DNA of 64,000 nucleotides from Halopseudomonas bauzanensis (GCF_900114735.1 NZ_FOUA01000001.1:156658-220657), one strand, 5' to 3'. Shown: positions 46,755 through 56,416, counted from the stretch's first letter. Program-made: numbers and translations. Notes: a model not told the origin generated them from the sequence alone.

Positions 46755-47972
46755 ATGCGTCGCGTCGTGATTACCGGTATGGGCATTGTCTCCTGCCTCG
46801 GCCAGGACCTGGAAAGCGTGGCTGCCAGCCTGAAAGAAGGCAAGTCAGGCATCACTCACAACCCCGAATACGCAGAAATGGGCCTGCGCAGCCATGTCTC
46901 CGGCAGCGTGAAGATTGACCTGGACGCCGCTATCGACCGTAAGGTCAAGCGCTTCATGGGCGATGCTGCGGCATTCGCCTATCTGTCCATGCAGCAGGCA
47001 ATTGCCGATGCTGGCCTGACGGAAGAGCAGATCAGCAACCCGCGCACCGGCCTGATTGCCGGCAGCGGCGGCGCCTCGACCTTGAACCAGATGGAGTCGA
47101 TCGACATTCTGCGTGACAAGGGCGTGAAGAAGATCGGGCCGTATCGTGTGCCGCGCACCATGGGCAGCACCGTTTCCGCCTGTCTGGCTACCCCGTTCAA
47201 GATCAAGGGCATCAACTACTCGATCTCCTCCGCCTGCGCCACCAGTGCCCATTGCATCGGCAGCGCCATGGAGCAGATCCAGCTGGGCAAACAGGACGTG
47301 GTCTTCGCTGGTGGTGGTGAAGAAGAGCACTGGAGCCAGTCCATGCTGTTCGACGCCATGGGCGCGCTGTCCACCCAGTACAACGACACCCCGGAAAAGG
47401 CCTCCCGCGCCTATGACGCCAAGCGTGACGGTTTCGTCATCGCCGGCGGCGGCGGCATGGTTGTGGTCGAAGAGCTGGAGCACGCGCTGGCGCGTGGTGC
47501 CAAGATCTACGCGGAAGTCGTCGGCTACGGCGCCACCTCCGACGGTTACGACATGGTCGCCCCCAGTGGTGAAGGCGCGGTACGCTGCATGCAGCAAGCC
47601 ATGGCTACCGTTGAAGGCACCATCGACTACCTCAACACCCACGGCACCTCCACTCCGGTGGGCGACGTGGCCGAACTCAAGGCCATCCGTGAAGTGTTCG
47701 GTGACAAGTCACCGAAGATCAGCTCGACCAAGAGCCTCTCGGGCCACTCGCTGGGTGCAGCCGGTGTGCAGGAAGCCATCTATTGCCTGCTGATGATGCG
47801 CGACAACTTCCTCGCCGCCTCGGCCAATATTGATGAGCTGGACGAAAACGCAGCCGATCTGCCGATCCTGCGCGAGCGCCTGGACCAGGCCGTCGACCTG
47901 ATCATGTCCAACAGCTTCGGCTTTGGTGGCACCAACGCCACCCTGATCCTCAAGCGCTGGAACGGCGCCTGA
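46755..47972 (+). CDS. fabB: 3-oxoacyl-ACP synthase I
   Basis: 405 residues. The catalytic Cys is in '[20 protein letters not shown]', the two His in '[19 protein letters not shown]' and '[18 protein letters not shown]', and the family end '[19 protein letters not shown]' closes the protein. FabB elongates unsaturated acyl-ACP made by FabA; the two genes form the known fabAB operon of pseudomonads. Confidence 0.98.
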   Translation: MRRVVITGMGIVSCLGQDLESVAASLKEGKSGITHNPEYAEMGLRSHVSGSVKIDLDAAIDRKVKRFMGDAAAFAYLSMQQAIADAGLTEEQISNPRTGLIAGSGGASTLNQMESIDILRDKGVKKIGPYRVPRTMGSTVSACLATPFKIKGINYSISSACATSAHCIGSAMEQIQLGKQDVVFAGGGEEEHWSQSMLFDAMGALSTQYNDTPEKASRAYDAKRDGFVIAGGGGMVVVEELEHALARGAKIYAEVVGYGATSDGYDMVAPSGEGAVRCMQQAMATVEGTIDYLNTHGTSTPVGDVAELKAIREVFGDKSPKISSTKSLSGHSLGAAGVQEAIYCLLMMRDNFLAASANIDELDENAADLPILRERLDQAVDLIMSNSFGFGGTNATLILKRWNGA

Positions 47973-47979
47973 GGCTGAT

Positions 47980-48003
47980 GGCGGGCAGAATCCTCTGCCC
48001 GCC
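47980..48003 (+). terminator. Terminator of fabAB
   Basis: A perfect 10-bp stem GGCGGGCAGA / TCTGCCCGCC with a 4-nt loop begins 8 bases after the fabB stop and is followed by the pyrimidine-rich TTCGCTTGTCCCCTTCC. It sits between fabB and the convergent MFS gene. Confidence 0.72.
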
Positions 48004-48019
48004 TTCGCTTGTCCCCTTC

Positions 48020-49222
48020 CTACTTCTTCACAGCCCCGCCAACGGCTACTTCAGCCGGTGTCGCCCGGCGCGCCAGCAGCGCCATGGTGGCTGCCGCAAC
48101 ACCGCATACACTGATCATCCCGGTCATCGGTAACGCCGTTCCGTTGTGCAATGCCCCCACCAGCGCCGAAACAATGCCGGCGATAGTGAACTGCAGAGTG
48201 CCCATCAGCGCAGAAGCGACGCCGGCCTGATGTCCATGCCCGGCCAGCGCACAGGCCGAGGAATTGGGCAATACCAACGCCAGTAGCGCCATGCACATGA
48301 ACAGCGGCACCAGTAGCGGCCATAGAACGGGCGGCTCGAAGAGCGCCACTGCTGACAGCGCCAGGGTGCTGCCCATGAACAGCAAGGTGGTGATCTTCAG
48401 CAGCTTGAGCGGAGTGCGTCGACGCAACAGACGGCTGTTGAATTGCGCCGATAACACGAAGCCGGCCGAGTTCATGCCGAAGAACCAGCCATAGTGCTGC
48501 ACCGGCACGTCATACAGTTCGATAAAAACGAAGGGCGAACCGGCGATATAAGCGAACATCCCGGCCATGGCGATACCGCCAGTCAGTGCATGGAACATGA
48601 ATTGCGGCTCCCTCAGCAGCCGGCCGTAGCGCCCCAGTGCACTGGATAGCCGGCTGGGCGGAATATGCTGCGGCAGGGTTTCCGGCAACCGAAAGAACAC
48701 CAGAAAACCGAAGACGCCAGCGAACACCGCCAGAAACGCGAAAATCAACTGCCAGCCCCCGAACAGCATTAGCCAACCACCCGCCAGCGGGGCCAGAATA
48801 GGCGCGACGCCCATGACCAGCATCAGCTGCGAAAAGGCCCGCGCCGCCTCGATAGGGGTACAGATATCACGCACCACCGCCCGGTTGACCACCATACCGG
48901 CGCATCCGCCCAGCGCCTGGGCAAAACGGGCGATGATCAGCCACTCCAGGGTCGGTGCCAGAGCGCACCCGATAGAGGCCAGAGTAAACAGGCCGATACC
49001 GAACAACAGCGGCTTGCGGCGTCCAAAGCGATCCGCCAAAGGACCGTAGAAAAGCTGCCCCAACGCCAGCCCGATAAAATAGGCCGACAGGCTCAGCTGA
49101 ACATGCTCGGAGTCGGTGGCGAAGAATTGCGCAATCGCGGGGAACGCAGGGAGATAGAGATCAATTGCCAGAGGCCCGAAGGCGCTCAGGCCACCCAGAA
49201 TGAGTAGCAAGCGTAAGGTCAT
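48020..49222 (-). CDS. Bcr/CflA family drug efflux MFS transporter
   Basis: 400 residues with 12 hydrophobic segments. 'LSAFGPLAIDLYLPAFPAIA' at the start, 'LGQLFYGPLADRFGRRKPLL' (loop 2-3 signature, about 55-74) and 'FAQALGGCAGMVVNRAVVRD' are typical of the Bcr/CflA drug:proton antiporters (DHA1). It probably exports small hydrophobic drugs or sulfonamide-like compounds. It converges with fabB. Upstream, at about 49260-49296, an 8-bp inverted repeat CTCGGCGC / GCGCCGAG could be an operator. Confidence 0.9.
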   Translation of the reverse strand: MTLRLLLILGGLSAFGPLAIDLYLPAFPAIAQFFATDSEHVQLSLSAYFIGLALGQLFYGPLADRFGRRKPLLFGIGLFTLASIGCALAPTLEWLIIARFAQALGGCAGMVVNRAVVRDICTPIEAARAFSQLMLVMGVAPILAPLAGGWLMLFGGWQLIFAFLAVFAGVFGFLVFFRLPETLPQHIPPSRLSSALGRYGRLLREPQFMFHALTGGIAMAGMFAYIAGSPFVFIELYDVPVQHYGWFFGMNSAGFVLSAQFNSRLLRRRTPLKLLKITTLLFMGSTLALSAVALFEPPVLWPLLVPLFMCMALLALVLPNSSACALAGHGHQAGVASALMGTLQFTIAGIVSALVGALHNGTALPMTGMISVCGVAAATMALLARRATPAEVAVGGAVKK

Positions 49223-49353
49223 GTAGCGGTCCAGAATGCAGGGGCCGAACGGCTTGGGGCTCGGCGCAATCAGACATCATGCCAGATCGCGCCGAGACAG
49301 AAAAACCCCAAGGCCTGCTCGGGCATCGCGATAGTCGTCAGGGGGTGTCGAGT

Positions 49354-49394
49354 GTGACCCGGTCGATCGCGACCCGGTCAGGCGTGACCCGGTC
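49354..49394. repeat. Three 15-base direct repeats downstream of the DUF2789 gene
   Basis: GTGACCCGGTC, GCGACCCGGTC and GTGACCCGGTC begin at 49354, 49369 and 49384, an exact 15-base period with 4-base variable spacers. They lie directly beyond the end of the DUF2789 gene and upstream of the Bcr-like gene. They may be a binding array for a regulator or an incidental microrepeat. Confidence 0.7.
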
Positions 49395-49401
49395 GTTACA
49401 T

Positions 49402-49635
49402 TTAATCTTCGTGCAAACGCACATTGAGTTGATCGACAATCGGCGCCCACTCGGCGTCTTCACGCATTTCCTCCTTGAGAAACAGGGCCTGGGTCGGTGT
49501 CCAGAATGGTGCATCGATCAGTTTGATGTCAGGCGGCAGGGAATGGCTGGCAAAAAAGGCCTCGATATCCTCGGGGGTTGACGACAAGCCAAGCTGGTCA
49601 AACAGATCCCCCAGATCCTTGTTCGGCAGTTCCAT
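49402..49635 (-). CDS. DUF2789 family small protein
   Basis: 77 residues beginning MELPNKDLGDLFDQLGLSST. 'IEAFFASHSLPPDIKLIDAP' and 'FWTPTQALFLKEEMREDAEW' match the DUF2789 family, a small conserved protein of gamma-proteobacteria with no known function. The Trp and Asp positions near the end ('DAEWAPIVDQLNVRL') are as in the family. GAGG lies upstream of the ATG. Confidence 0.85.
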   Translation of the reverse strand: MELPNKDLGDLFDQLGLSSTPEDIEAFFASHSLPPDIKLIDAPFWTPTQALFLKEEMREDAEWAPIVDQLNVRLHED

Positions 49636-49781
49636 AGGTACCTCCTCTCATTGCTGGTCACTGTATTCATTAAAGCAGAAGTTGCGGCTTGAGCCCGGCC
49701 ATTGTCTGTTCGGTCAGTGTGCTGCGCGTGACCTGTTACCCCCAGGCAGGCACAATGGGTTCTTTTCTCCGGAGCACAGCC

Positions 49782-50288
49782 ATGGCCGACCGCCCCACCC
49801 TTGACGATGAAACCCTGGCATTCGCCGAGCGCATGTTCGATCTGGCCCGCCACGGCGATGCCGCGCAATTGCAGACGATGCTCGAAGGCGGCCTGCCGGC
49901 CAACTTGCGCAACAGCAAGGGCGACAGCCTGTTGATGCTGGCGAGTTATAACGGCCAGCTTGACGCCGCCGAAGTGCTGCTCACCCATGGCAGCGACCCG
50001 GAGCTGGCCAATGACCGCTGCCAGACACCGCTGGCCGGCGTGCTGTTCAAGGGTGACATGGCCATGCTGGAGCTCCTGTTGACCCATGGCGCCGACGCCA
50101 ACGGCTGCCCCCAGGGCGGCAAGCCGCCACTGATGTATGCCGCCATGTTCAACCGCACCGATATGCTGGAACGCTTGCTGCAGGCCGGTGCGGACGCACA
50201 GGCGACCGATGCCGATGGCAAGACCGCCCTGGATCTGGCCCGTGCCATGGGTGCTCAGGACGCCATTACTTTGCTCGAACGGTTCTGA
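49782..50288 (+). CDS. Ankyrin repeat protein
   Basis: 168 residues starting MADRPTLDDETLAFAERMFD, with GGAG eight bases upstream. Four ankyrin repeats cover about 20-165: 'GGLPANLRNSKGDSLLMLAS', 'THGSDPELANDRCQTPLAGV', 'THGADANGCPQGGKPPLMYA' and 'QAGADAQATDADGKTALDLA'. Such small proteins bind other proteins; in P. aeruginosa the ankyrin protein AnkB supports catalase, but no such link is seen here. No signal peptide, so probably cytoplasmic. It is followed by the FAN1 operon. Confidence 0.85.
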   Translation: MADRPTLDDETLAFAERMFDLARHGDAAQLQTMLEGGLPANLRNSKGDSLLMLASYNGQLDAAEVLLTHGSDPELANDRCQTPLAGVLFKGDMAMLELLLTHGADANGCPQGGKPPLMYAAMFNRTDMLERLLQAGADAQATDADGKTALDLARAMGAQDAITLLERF

Positions 50289-50350
50289 CGCAGCACTCCA
50301 CCCGTCACTCCAGGCTTGAAGCCCAGGCGGCTGCGCGGGCAGAATACTGT

Positions 50351-52015
50351 ATGCCCAACCAGCCAACAGCCCAGACCATTCCTGATCAACCGCCGCCGTT
50401 CTATTACCTGCACAACTTCCAGCAGGCGATGATCTGGGTGCGGCAGCGCTATGCCGATCTGCTCGATGATGAGGAACAGCGTTTTCTCAGCTGTTTCGAT
50501 GCACTTCCCAAAGCGTCGCAGGCACTGCTGGTCAGATTGATCATGCGCAAGGGCCCGCACTTTCGCCGCAGCCGCCTGAACTACCCGGAAATTGGCGATC
50601 TTGATATCGCCGCCGCGCCATTGCTGGAGCTCGGCTGGCTGAATGATCAACACCCTCTGGATGCGGCCGAACTGGGCGCTCTGCTGCGCAAGGACGAGGT
50701 CGCCGCCCTGCTACCGCCCGCAGCGGAGCTGCGCACCCTGCGCAAACCTCAACTGGTGGAGCGCCTGCAGGCCAGCGAACCCGAGGCCCGTTGCTTTCAC
50801 CAATGGTATCCGGGCCACGCCGAGCGCCTGCTGACTCTGCAAGTCGGTGAGCTATGCGAACGCCTGCGGTTGATGTTCTTCGGCAACCTGTCCCAGGGCT
50901 GGGAGGAATTCGTGCTCGCAGAACTGGGCATCTTCCGCTACGAAAGCGTGAACATCACTCCCGAGTCCCGCGGCTTCTCCTGCCGCCAGGATATCGAGCT
51001 GTACCGGCACCTGCATCACTGCCGCAGCCAACTGGAGGCCGGCCTACCCTGTGCCGAGGTGCTGACGCTACTGGGCGAACCGCAATGCGACAATCCCTGG
51101 CTGCGCAGCCGCCACGCCCGGTTGTTGTTCGCCCTGGCCCGTCAACTGGAACGGGAAGCGAACCTACCCCAGGCGCTGATGCTCTATGAGCGCAGCGGCT
51201 GGACCGGCGCGCGTCAGCGGCAGATTCGTATTCTGGAAAAACTGCAGCAGTATCAAGGAGCCTGGGAACTGGTGCAGGCCGCCATCACCGCACCGGAGAA
51301 CGAAGCCGAATTGCAGCTGGCCCTGCGCGCCCAACGCCGCCTGGCCCGCAAGCTCGCGCAGCCACCTCACCCGGTGATCATCGATTCCGACACCCTGCGC
51401 ATCGACCTGACGCTCCCCGGTCCGCATTCGCTGGGCGTCGAGACAGCCGTGCGCGAACATCTGCATGCCGACCAGGCGCCGGTGCATTACGTGGAGAACA
51501 GCCTGATCACCGGGCTGTTCGGCTTGCTCTGCTGGGACGCCATCTTCGCGCCCCTGCCCGGGGCCTTCTTCCACCCGTTCCAGAGCGCCCCGGCCGATCT
51601 GCACAGCCCCGACTTCCACCAGCGCCGGCATGAGCTGTTTGCCGCCAGCCTGGCGCACCTGGACAGCGGCACCTGGCAGCACCGCATCCGCCATACCTGG
51701 CACGCCAAACAGGGTATCCAGAGTCCCTTCGTCCACTGGCCAGTGCTCACCGAAACGCTGTTGGACCAGGCGCTGCACTGCCTGCCGCCAGCCCACCTGC
51801 GGACCTGGTTCCAGCGCATGCTGCAGGATATCCGCGCCAACCGCGCCGGCATGCCCGACCTGATCCAGTTCTGGCCCGAGCAGCGCCGCTACCGGATGAT
51901 CGAGGTCAAAGGCCCCGGTGACCGCCTGCAGGACAATCAGCGCCGCTGGCTGGAATTCTGCAACCGCCACGGCATGCCGGTTGCGGTCTGCCATGTGCAG
52001 TGGGCCAAGCCATGA
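50351..52015 (+). CDS. fan1: FAN1-type VRR-NUC structure-specific nuclease
   Basis: 554 residues. The C-terminal VRR-NUC domain (about 390-550) has the PD-(D/E)xK site: Asp503 in 'RAGMPDLIQFWPEQRRYRMI', then Glu518 and Lys520 in 'IEVKGPGDRLQDNQRRWLEF'; an upstream Glu lies in 'VENSLITGLFGLLCWDAIFA'. The N-terminal 'LVRLIMRKGPHFRRSRLNYP' is the FAN1 SAP-adjacent winged region. Bacterial FAN1 from P. aeruginosa is a 5'-flap endo- and exonuclease that unhooks interstrand cross-links. It overlaps the following helicase gene by four bases (ATGA), so the two are translated together. Confidence 0.93.
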   Translation: MPNQPTAQTIPDQPPPFYYLHNFQQAMIWVRQRYADLLDDEEQRFLSCFDALPKASQALLVRLIMRKGPHFRRSRLNYPEIGDLDIAAAPLLELGWLNDQHPLDAAELGALLRKDEVAALLPPAAELRTLRKPQLVERLQASEPEARCFHQWYPGHAERLLTLQVGELCERLRLMFFGNLSQGWEEFVLAELGIFRYESVNITPESRGFSCRQDIELYRHLHHCRSQLEAGLPCAEVLTLLGEPQCDNPWLRSRHARLLFALARQLEREANLPQALMLYERSGWTGARQRQIRILEKLQQYQGAWELVQAAITAPENEAELQLALRAQRRLARKLAQPPHPVIIDSDTLRIDLTLPGPHSLGVETAVREHLHADQAPVHYVENSLITGLFGLLCWDAIFAPLPGAFFHPFQSAPADLHSPDFHQRRHELFAASLAHLDSGTWQHRIRHTWHAKQGIQSPFVHWPVLTETLLDQALHCLPPAHLRTWFQRMLQDIRANRAGMPDLIQFWPEQRRYRMIEVKGPGDRLQDNQRRWLEFCNRHGMPVAVCHVQWAKP

Positions 52016-54321
52016 ACTACCGCATCGCAGTGCGAGCGCTGTGCGAATTCACCGCGCGCGAAGGCGATCTGGATCTGCGTTTCACCCCGTCCCCCAGCGC
52101 CCAGGAAGGCATGACCGGACACCGGACCGTGGTATCCCGACGCGGCCCGGAATACCTGAGCGAAGTGCCCCTTGCCGGTAGCTATCAGGGATTGCTGGTT
52201 ACCGGCCGCGCCGACGGTTATGACCCCGCGCTCAACCTGCTGGAAGAGATCAAGACCCACCGCGGCGACGTCAAGCGCATCCCCCACAATCACCGGCTGC
52301 TGCACTGGGCCCAGGTCAAGGTCTACGGCTGGCTGTTGTGCGCCGAGTACGAGCTGGAGGAAATCGACCTGGCGGTGGTTTATTACAACGTGCTCAGCCA
52401 ACAGGAAACGGTATTGCGCGAACGCTTCGGCGCCGACAGCCTGCGGGAATTCTTCGAGCTGCAGTGTCGCCGTTTTCTCGCCTGGGCCGAGCAGGAAACC
52501 GCCCACCGCGCCGCCCGGGATCAGAGCCTGACCCAGCTGCAGTTCCCCTGGCCGAGCTTTCGCCGCGGCCAGCGCCAGCTCGCCAATACAGTGTACCGGG
52601 CCGCTCGGGATGGCCAGACCCTGATGGCCCAGGCCACCACCGGCATCGGCAAGACCCTGGGCACCCTCTTTCCCCAGCTCAAGGCATTTCCCGAGCAGCA
52701 ACTCGACCGGCTGTTCTTTCTCACCGCCAAAACACCAGGGCGCCAGTTGGCCCTGGATGCCCTGGCCAGCCTGCGCGTCCAGCAGCCGGACTTACCGCTA
52801 CGGGTACTGGAGCATGTCGCTCGGGACAAGGCCTGCGAATATCCCGACCGCGCCTGCCACGGCGAATCCTGCCCGCTCGCCCGGGGTTTCTACGACCGCC
52901 TGCCGGCGGCCCGGCAGGCCGCCTCGGAACGCCGCTGGCTGACCCGCCAGGCGGTGCGCGAGATCGCCCTGGCCCATGGTATCTGCCCCTACTACCTCAG
53001 CCAGGAACTGTGCCGCTGGACTGATATCGTGGTCGCTGACTACAACTACTACTTCGACATGACCGCCCTGCTCTACAGCCTGACGGTGGTGAACGACTGG
53101 CGGGTGACCCTGCTGGTAGACGAAGCCCATAACCTCATCGACCGCGCCCGCGGCATGTACACCGCGGAACTGGATCAGGGTAATTTCAATGCCCTGCGCA
53201 AAACCGCCCCCAGCGCCCTGAAAACACCGCTGGATCGGGTCAATCGCCATTGGAACCAGCTACACCGCGACCAGCAGGCCGAGTACCAGATCTACCCCGC
53301 CATCGCTGACCTGTTCATCCTCAGCCTGCAGAAAGCGGTCAGCGCCATCACCGACCATCTCAGCGACCAGCCCGAGGGCAACGATGCGGCGTTGCTGCGT
53401 TTCTATCTGGACGCCATGCTGTTCTGCCGGCTCGCCGAACAGCATGGGCCCCATTCCCTGTTCGATATCACCCGCCGCCAGCTGGGCCGGCGTGCGCTGT
53501 CGACCCTCTGCCTGCGTAATATCGTCCCGGCGCCTTTTCTGCGCGACCGCTTCACCGTTGCGCACAGCAGCACGCTGTTCTCGGCCACCCTGAGCCCACA
53601 GCACTACCACGCCGATCTACTGGGCCTGCCGGCAGATACCCAGTGGCTGGAAGTGGAATCACCCTTCACCGCCGAACAGTTGCAAGTGCGTTTTGTCGGC
53701 AACCTGTCGACCCGCTATCAGCACCGCGCCGACAGCCTGCGACCGATCGCACAGCTGATCGCTAGGCAGTTTCGTGAGCGCCCGGGTAACTATCTGGCCT
53801 TTTTCAGCAGCTACGCCTATCTGCAGCAGGTGCTGGACGTCATGCGCGCAATGGCGCCGGAGATACCGGTGCGGGAACAGTCACGGCAAATGGACGAAGC
53901 GCAGCGCGAAGCCTTTCTCGAGGGGTTCACCGATGACACCCGCTGCATCGGCTTCGCCGTGCTCGGTGGCGCTTTCAGCGAAGGTATCGATCTGCCGGGC
54001 AAACGGCTGGTCGGCGCCTTTGTCGCCACCCTGGGGTTGCCCCAGGTCAACCCGGTGACCGAAGAAGTGAAAAGCCGCATGCAGACGATGTTCGGCAAGG
54101 GCTATGACTACGCCTACCTGTATCCGGGATTGCAGAAGGTGGTGCAGGCGGCCGGTCGGGTGATCCGCACCACCGAGGACCAGGGCGTGGTCTGGCTGCT
54201 GGATGATCGCTTCGGCCAACAGGCAGTACGACAGTTACTGCCGCGCTGGTGGCAACTGGAGCGTCACCGTCTGGAACTCCAGCCCGAACCCGGCACGATT
54301 CAGCCGCTGTTTCCCGGGTAG
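52012..54321 (+). CDS. XPD/DinG-type iron-sulfur superfamily 2 DNA helicase
   Basis: 769 residues. The Walker A 'LMAQATTGIGKTLGTLFPQL' lies near residue 210 and the DEAH box in 'VTLLVDEAHNLIDRARGMY'. Four Cys between them ('CEYPDRACHGESC' and 'GICPYYLSQELC') suit the 4Fe-4S cluster of XPD/DinG helicases. The C-terminal part has 'GGAFSEGIDLPGKRLVGAFV' and 'QAAGRVIRTTEDQGVVWLLD', motifs V and VI. The N-terminal about 190 residues include 'EEIKTHRGDVKRIPHNHRLL', resembling a PD-(D/E)xK Cas4-like fold. Likely partner of FAN1 in repair of DNA damage; E. coli DinG itself lacks the N-terminal part. Confidence 0.9.
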   Translation: MNYRIAVRALCEFTAREGDLDLRFTPSPSAQEGMTGHRTVVSRRGPEYLSEVPLAGSYQGLLVTGRADGYDPALNLLEEIKTHRGDVKRIPHNHRLLHWAQVKVYGWLLCAEYELEEIDLAVVYYNVLSQQETVLRERFGADSLREFFELQCRRFLAWAEQETAHRAARDQSLTQLQFPWPSFRRGQRQLANTVYRAARDGQTLMAQATTGIGKTLGTLFPQLKAFPEQQLDRLFFLTAKTPGRQLALDALASLRVQQPDLPLRVLEHVARDKACEYPDRACHGESCPLARGFYDRLPAARQAASERRWLTRQAVREIALAHGICPYYLSQELCRWTDIVVADYNYYFDMTALLYSLTVVNDWRVTLLVDEAHNLIDRARGMYTAELDQGNFNALRKTAPSALKTPLDRVNRHWNQLHRDQQAEYQIYPAIADLFILSLQKAVSAITDHLSDQPEGNDAALLRFYLDAMLFCRLAEQHGPHSLFDITRRQLGRRALSTLCLRNIVPAPFLRDRFTVAHSSTLFSATLSPQHYHADLLGLPADTQWLEVESPFTAEQLQVRFVGNLSTRYQHRADSLRPIAQLIARQFRERPGNYLAFFSSYAYLQQVLDVMRAMAPEIPVREQSRQMDEAQREAFLEGFTDDTRCIGFAVLGGAFSEGIDLPGKRLVGAFVATLGLPQVNPVTEEVKSRMQTMFGKGYDYAYLYPGLQKVVQAAGRVIRTTEDQGVVWLLDDRFGQQAVRQLLPRWWQLERHRLELQPEPGTIQPLFPG

Positions 54322-54387
54322 GAAGGGCTTTCCAAGGCCCCTCCCCCAGCCAGCCTAAACAAGCCAGCGCTTAACCTGCAGCCTTGC

Positions 54388-56085
54388 TTACCGTTGGACC
54401 TGAACCCTCACCACCTTGTTGTACTGACGATGGGCAAACTCGCCGGTGACCTCGCCCTGTTCATCCATCAGCGGAAACACGTAGCGCGGCGTCATTATCA
54501 CTTCGTAATCATGGCTCCCCGCAGGCCGCACTTCGACTTCGAGAAAGCCATAGTGCTTGCCGCCGTCGATCAACTGGTTGCCGTTCCAGATTTCCGGCGC
54601 ATCGCCGTGGGCACTCCAATGGGTCTCCTGGGCCTCTGTGGGCAACTGATTGAAGGGCACATAGTCGGTAGTCGGCGCATAACCCGGGCCACGCAGACCG
54701 TCCCCGGCAAAGCCCACATCCCAGTAATGCACGCCATCCAGCTGCACGTATTCGAGCAGTTCGTCATGCCCGGCGAGCACCGCGGTCACCCCGTAGCGCT
54801 CGAACAGCTCATGATAGATGCGCATCGGCTGGCCGGACTGGTTGTCCTCGTTGTTCGGAATGCCGGCGCTGCCCGATGGCAGACTGTGTACCCCGGTACC
54901 GAAAGGCATATGGTGGAACTGCACGAAGATCACCTGGCCTTTGGCCTGGGCATCAGCCAGTTCGCTCACCGCCCAGTTCCACTGCTCACTGCCGCGGTTG
55001 AAGTCCGGCACCCGCGATTGCACACCATCAATGGCCAAGTTGGTGTCCTTGAGCGGATCGCTGTCATCGCCATTGGACGAGTCGAGGGTGATCAGGGTGA
55101 CCGGGCCGTAGTCCACGCGATAGTAGCGTTTCTCGTAGCGCTCATCGGTGCCGTAGTTGCGCGGCAACTCCCAGTAGCTGTTCCATTTGTCGTAGGAGCG
55201 CATTACCGCTGGTGGCGTGTAGGAGCCGCCTTCGGGATGCCAGTAGTTTTCATGGTTGCCCAGTGCCGGGAAGATCGGTGTGCTGGAAGCGAAGTCGCTC
55301 CACTCACCTGCGGCATGGCGCCAGAACTCATCCCAGTCCAGCTGGCGACCGCCCTTCTCCACCAGATCCCCGGCAATCGCCCAGAAATCCGGCTGACGTT
55401 CCATCGCATACTGGATATTGGCGCGGTAGCCGGTGGTCTGGTCGACCGGGTACAGGCGGTCGTAGGTGGCGGGATCGGTCGCCAACTTATCACCACCGAT
55501 CACCAGGGCACTGGCGCCCCAGGCCACGTTTTTCTCGGTGGACTCTGGCTCGGTTTCCATGTCGGACATGGCCAGGAAGCGGATGCTCGCGCGTTCGCCC
55601 ACAGCCGGTGCGGTGGTGAACTGCGCTTCCATCAGGGTTTCACTGCCCGGTTGCCGAACCTGGTATTCATAGGTGGTCGCTGCACTGAGGCCCTCTACCC
55701 GTACCACGTGCCGGTACGGCAACGCCGGCGCCTGCCCTGCCGCCACGTCGGCATGAATACCGCCGAAATTACGCTCGCCATGGATATATTCGACCTCGCT
55801 GTCGCCATAGCCCAAGGCCTCGACCAGCTCCGGTTCAGAGGTGAAACTACCAACTCCCTCGACTACCAGCTCGCCGGCCACGTCGGTATCAGTGAACCAG
55901 ATGACGCTGATCGCGGTATCGGTCGGGTTCTGCAGGTAAGGCAGCACCCGTACGCGGGTATCCGGCGCAGTCTCCCCCGGCGCCGGTGCGGCATTGTCAT
56001 TGGAGGAGCTGGAACCATCCAGGCAGCCTGCCAGCCACAGGCTGGATGCGGCGACGATCAAACTCGCCAGAGCAGTCTTCTTCAT
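54388..56085 (-). CDS. Purple acid phosphatase-like metallophosphoesterase lipoprotein
   Basis: 565 residues, starting MKKTALASLIVAASSLWLAG. The lipobox 'LAGC' (Cys about 21) makes it a lipoprotein, probably surface or periplasmic. An N-terminal fibronectin-like domain (about 40-160, 'RVLPYLQNPTDTAISVIWFT') is followed by a calcineurin-type domain with 'DFWAIAGDLVE', 'IFPALGNHENYWHPEGG', 'IFVQFHHMPF' and 'TAVLAGHDELLEY', the metal ligands of purple acid phosphatases. The first motif is 'AMSDMETE', less typical. It probably removes phosphate from organic esters; the substrate is unknown. It converges with the helicase gene. Confidence 0.88.
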   Translation of the reverse strand: MKKTALASLIVAASSLWLAGCLDGSSSSNDNAAPAPGETAPDTRVRVLPYLQNPTDTAISVIWFTDTDVAGELVVEGVGSFTSEPELVEALGYGDSEVEYIHGERNFGGIHADVAAGQAPALPYRHVVRVEGLSAATTYEYQVRQPGSETLMEAQFTTAPAVGERASIRFLAMSDMETEPESTEKNVAWGASALVIGGDKLATDPATYDRLYPVDQTTGYRANIQYAMERQPDFWAIAGDLVEKGGRQLDWDEFWRHAAGEWSDFASSTPIFPALGNHENYWHPEGGSYTPPAVMRSYDKWNSYWELPRNYGTDERYEKRYYRVDYGPVTLITLDSSNGDDSDPLKDTNLAIDGVQSRVPDFNRGSEQWNWAVSELADAQAKGQVIFVQFHHMPFGTGVHSLPSGSAGIPNNEDNQSGQPMRIYHELFERYGVTAVLAGHDELLEYVQLDGVHYWDVGFAGDGLRGPGYAPTTDYVPFNQLPTEAQETHWSAHGDAPEIWNGNQLIDGGKHYGFLEVEVRPAGSHDYEVIMTPRYVFPLMDEQGEVTGEFAHRQYNKVVRVQVQR

Positions 56086-56416
56086 GCACTTGTTCTCGGT
56101 AGGATTGTGATGACGCGCCAGCATGGCAGCGCCGCGTGTCATCCCTGTTGCACTTCCGAGAAGATTTGACGCCCGATCAAGACCAGGCACACAAAGCGAT
56201 CAATCCCGTTGGGTGATCACCACCGCCGTTCATTGAGCGCATTGAACAGGATCGCCAGGGAAAACAGCACCGACTCCAGGTCGCTGTTGATATAGGCGTT
56301 GGGGTAGAGCGCCGAAACTGCCGGAACTAATCCGTCTCGTCAACGACAGAAATAAGGTCTGCCCTCGTTTAGTTCACCGGCGACCGGCTTGTCGATTATC
56401 CGCCTGGAGGTTCAGC
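56086..56416. other. Intergenic region between phosphatase and MscS genes
   Basis: 331 bases between divergent genes. It carries the promoters of both and, at 56217-56339, an open coding-like stretch on the minus strand (listed separately). GGAGG lies 8 bases before the mscS-family ATG. I see no clear terminator or RNA gene. Confidence 0.6.
56217..56339 (-). pseudogene. Possible remnant of a membrane protein gene
   Basis: Between stops at both ends, the minus strand reads about 40 codons without a start. They end 'NAYINSDLESVLFSLAILFN' and then 'ALNERRW' before TGA. Codon use is like that of real genes here, and the hydrophobic stretch with 'LESVLFSLAI' recalls the end of a membrane segment, for example in 7TM sensor proteins. 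It may be the tail of a gene lost at this place. Short length makes chance possible. Confidence 0.3.
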
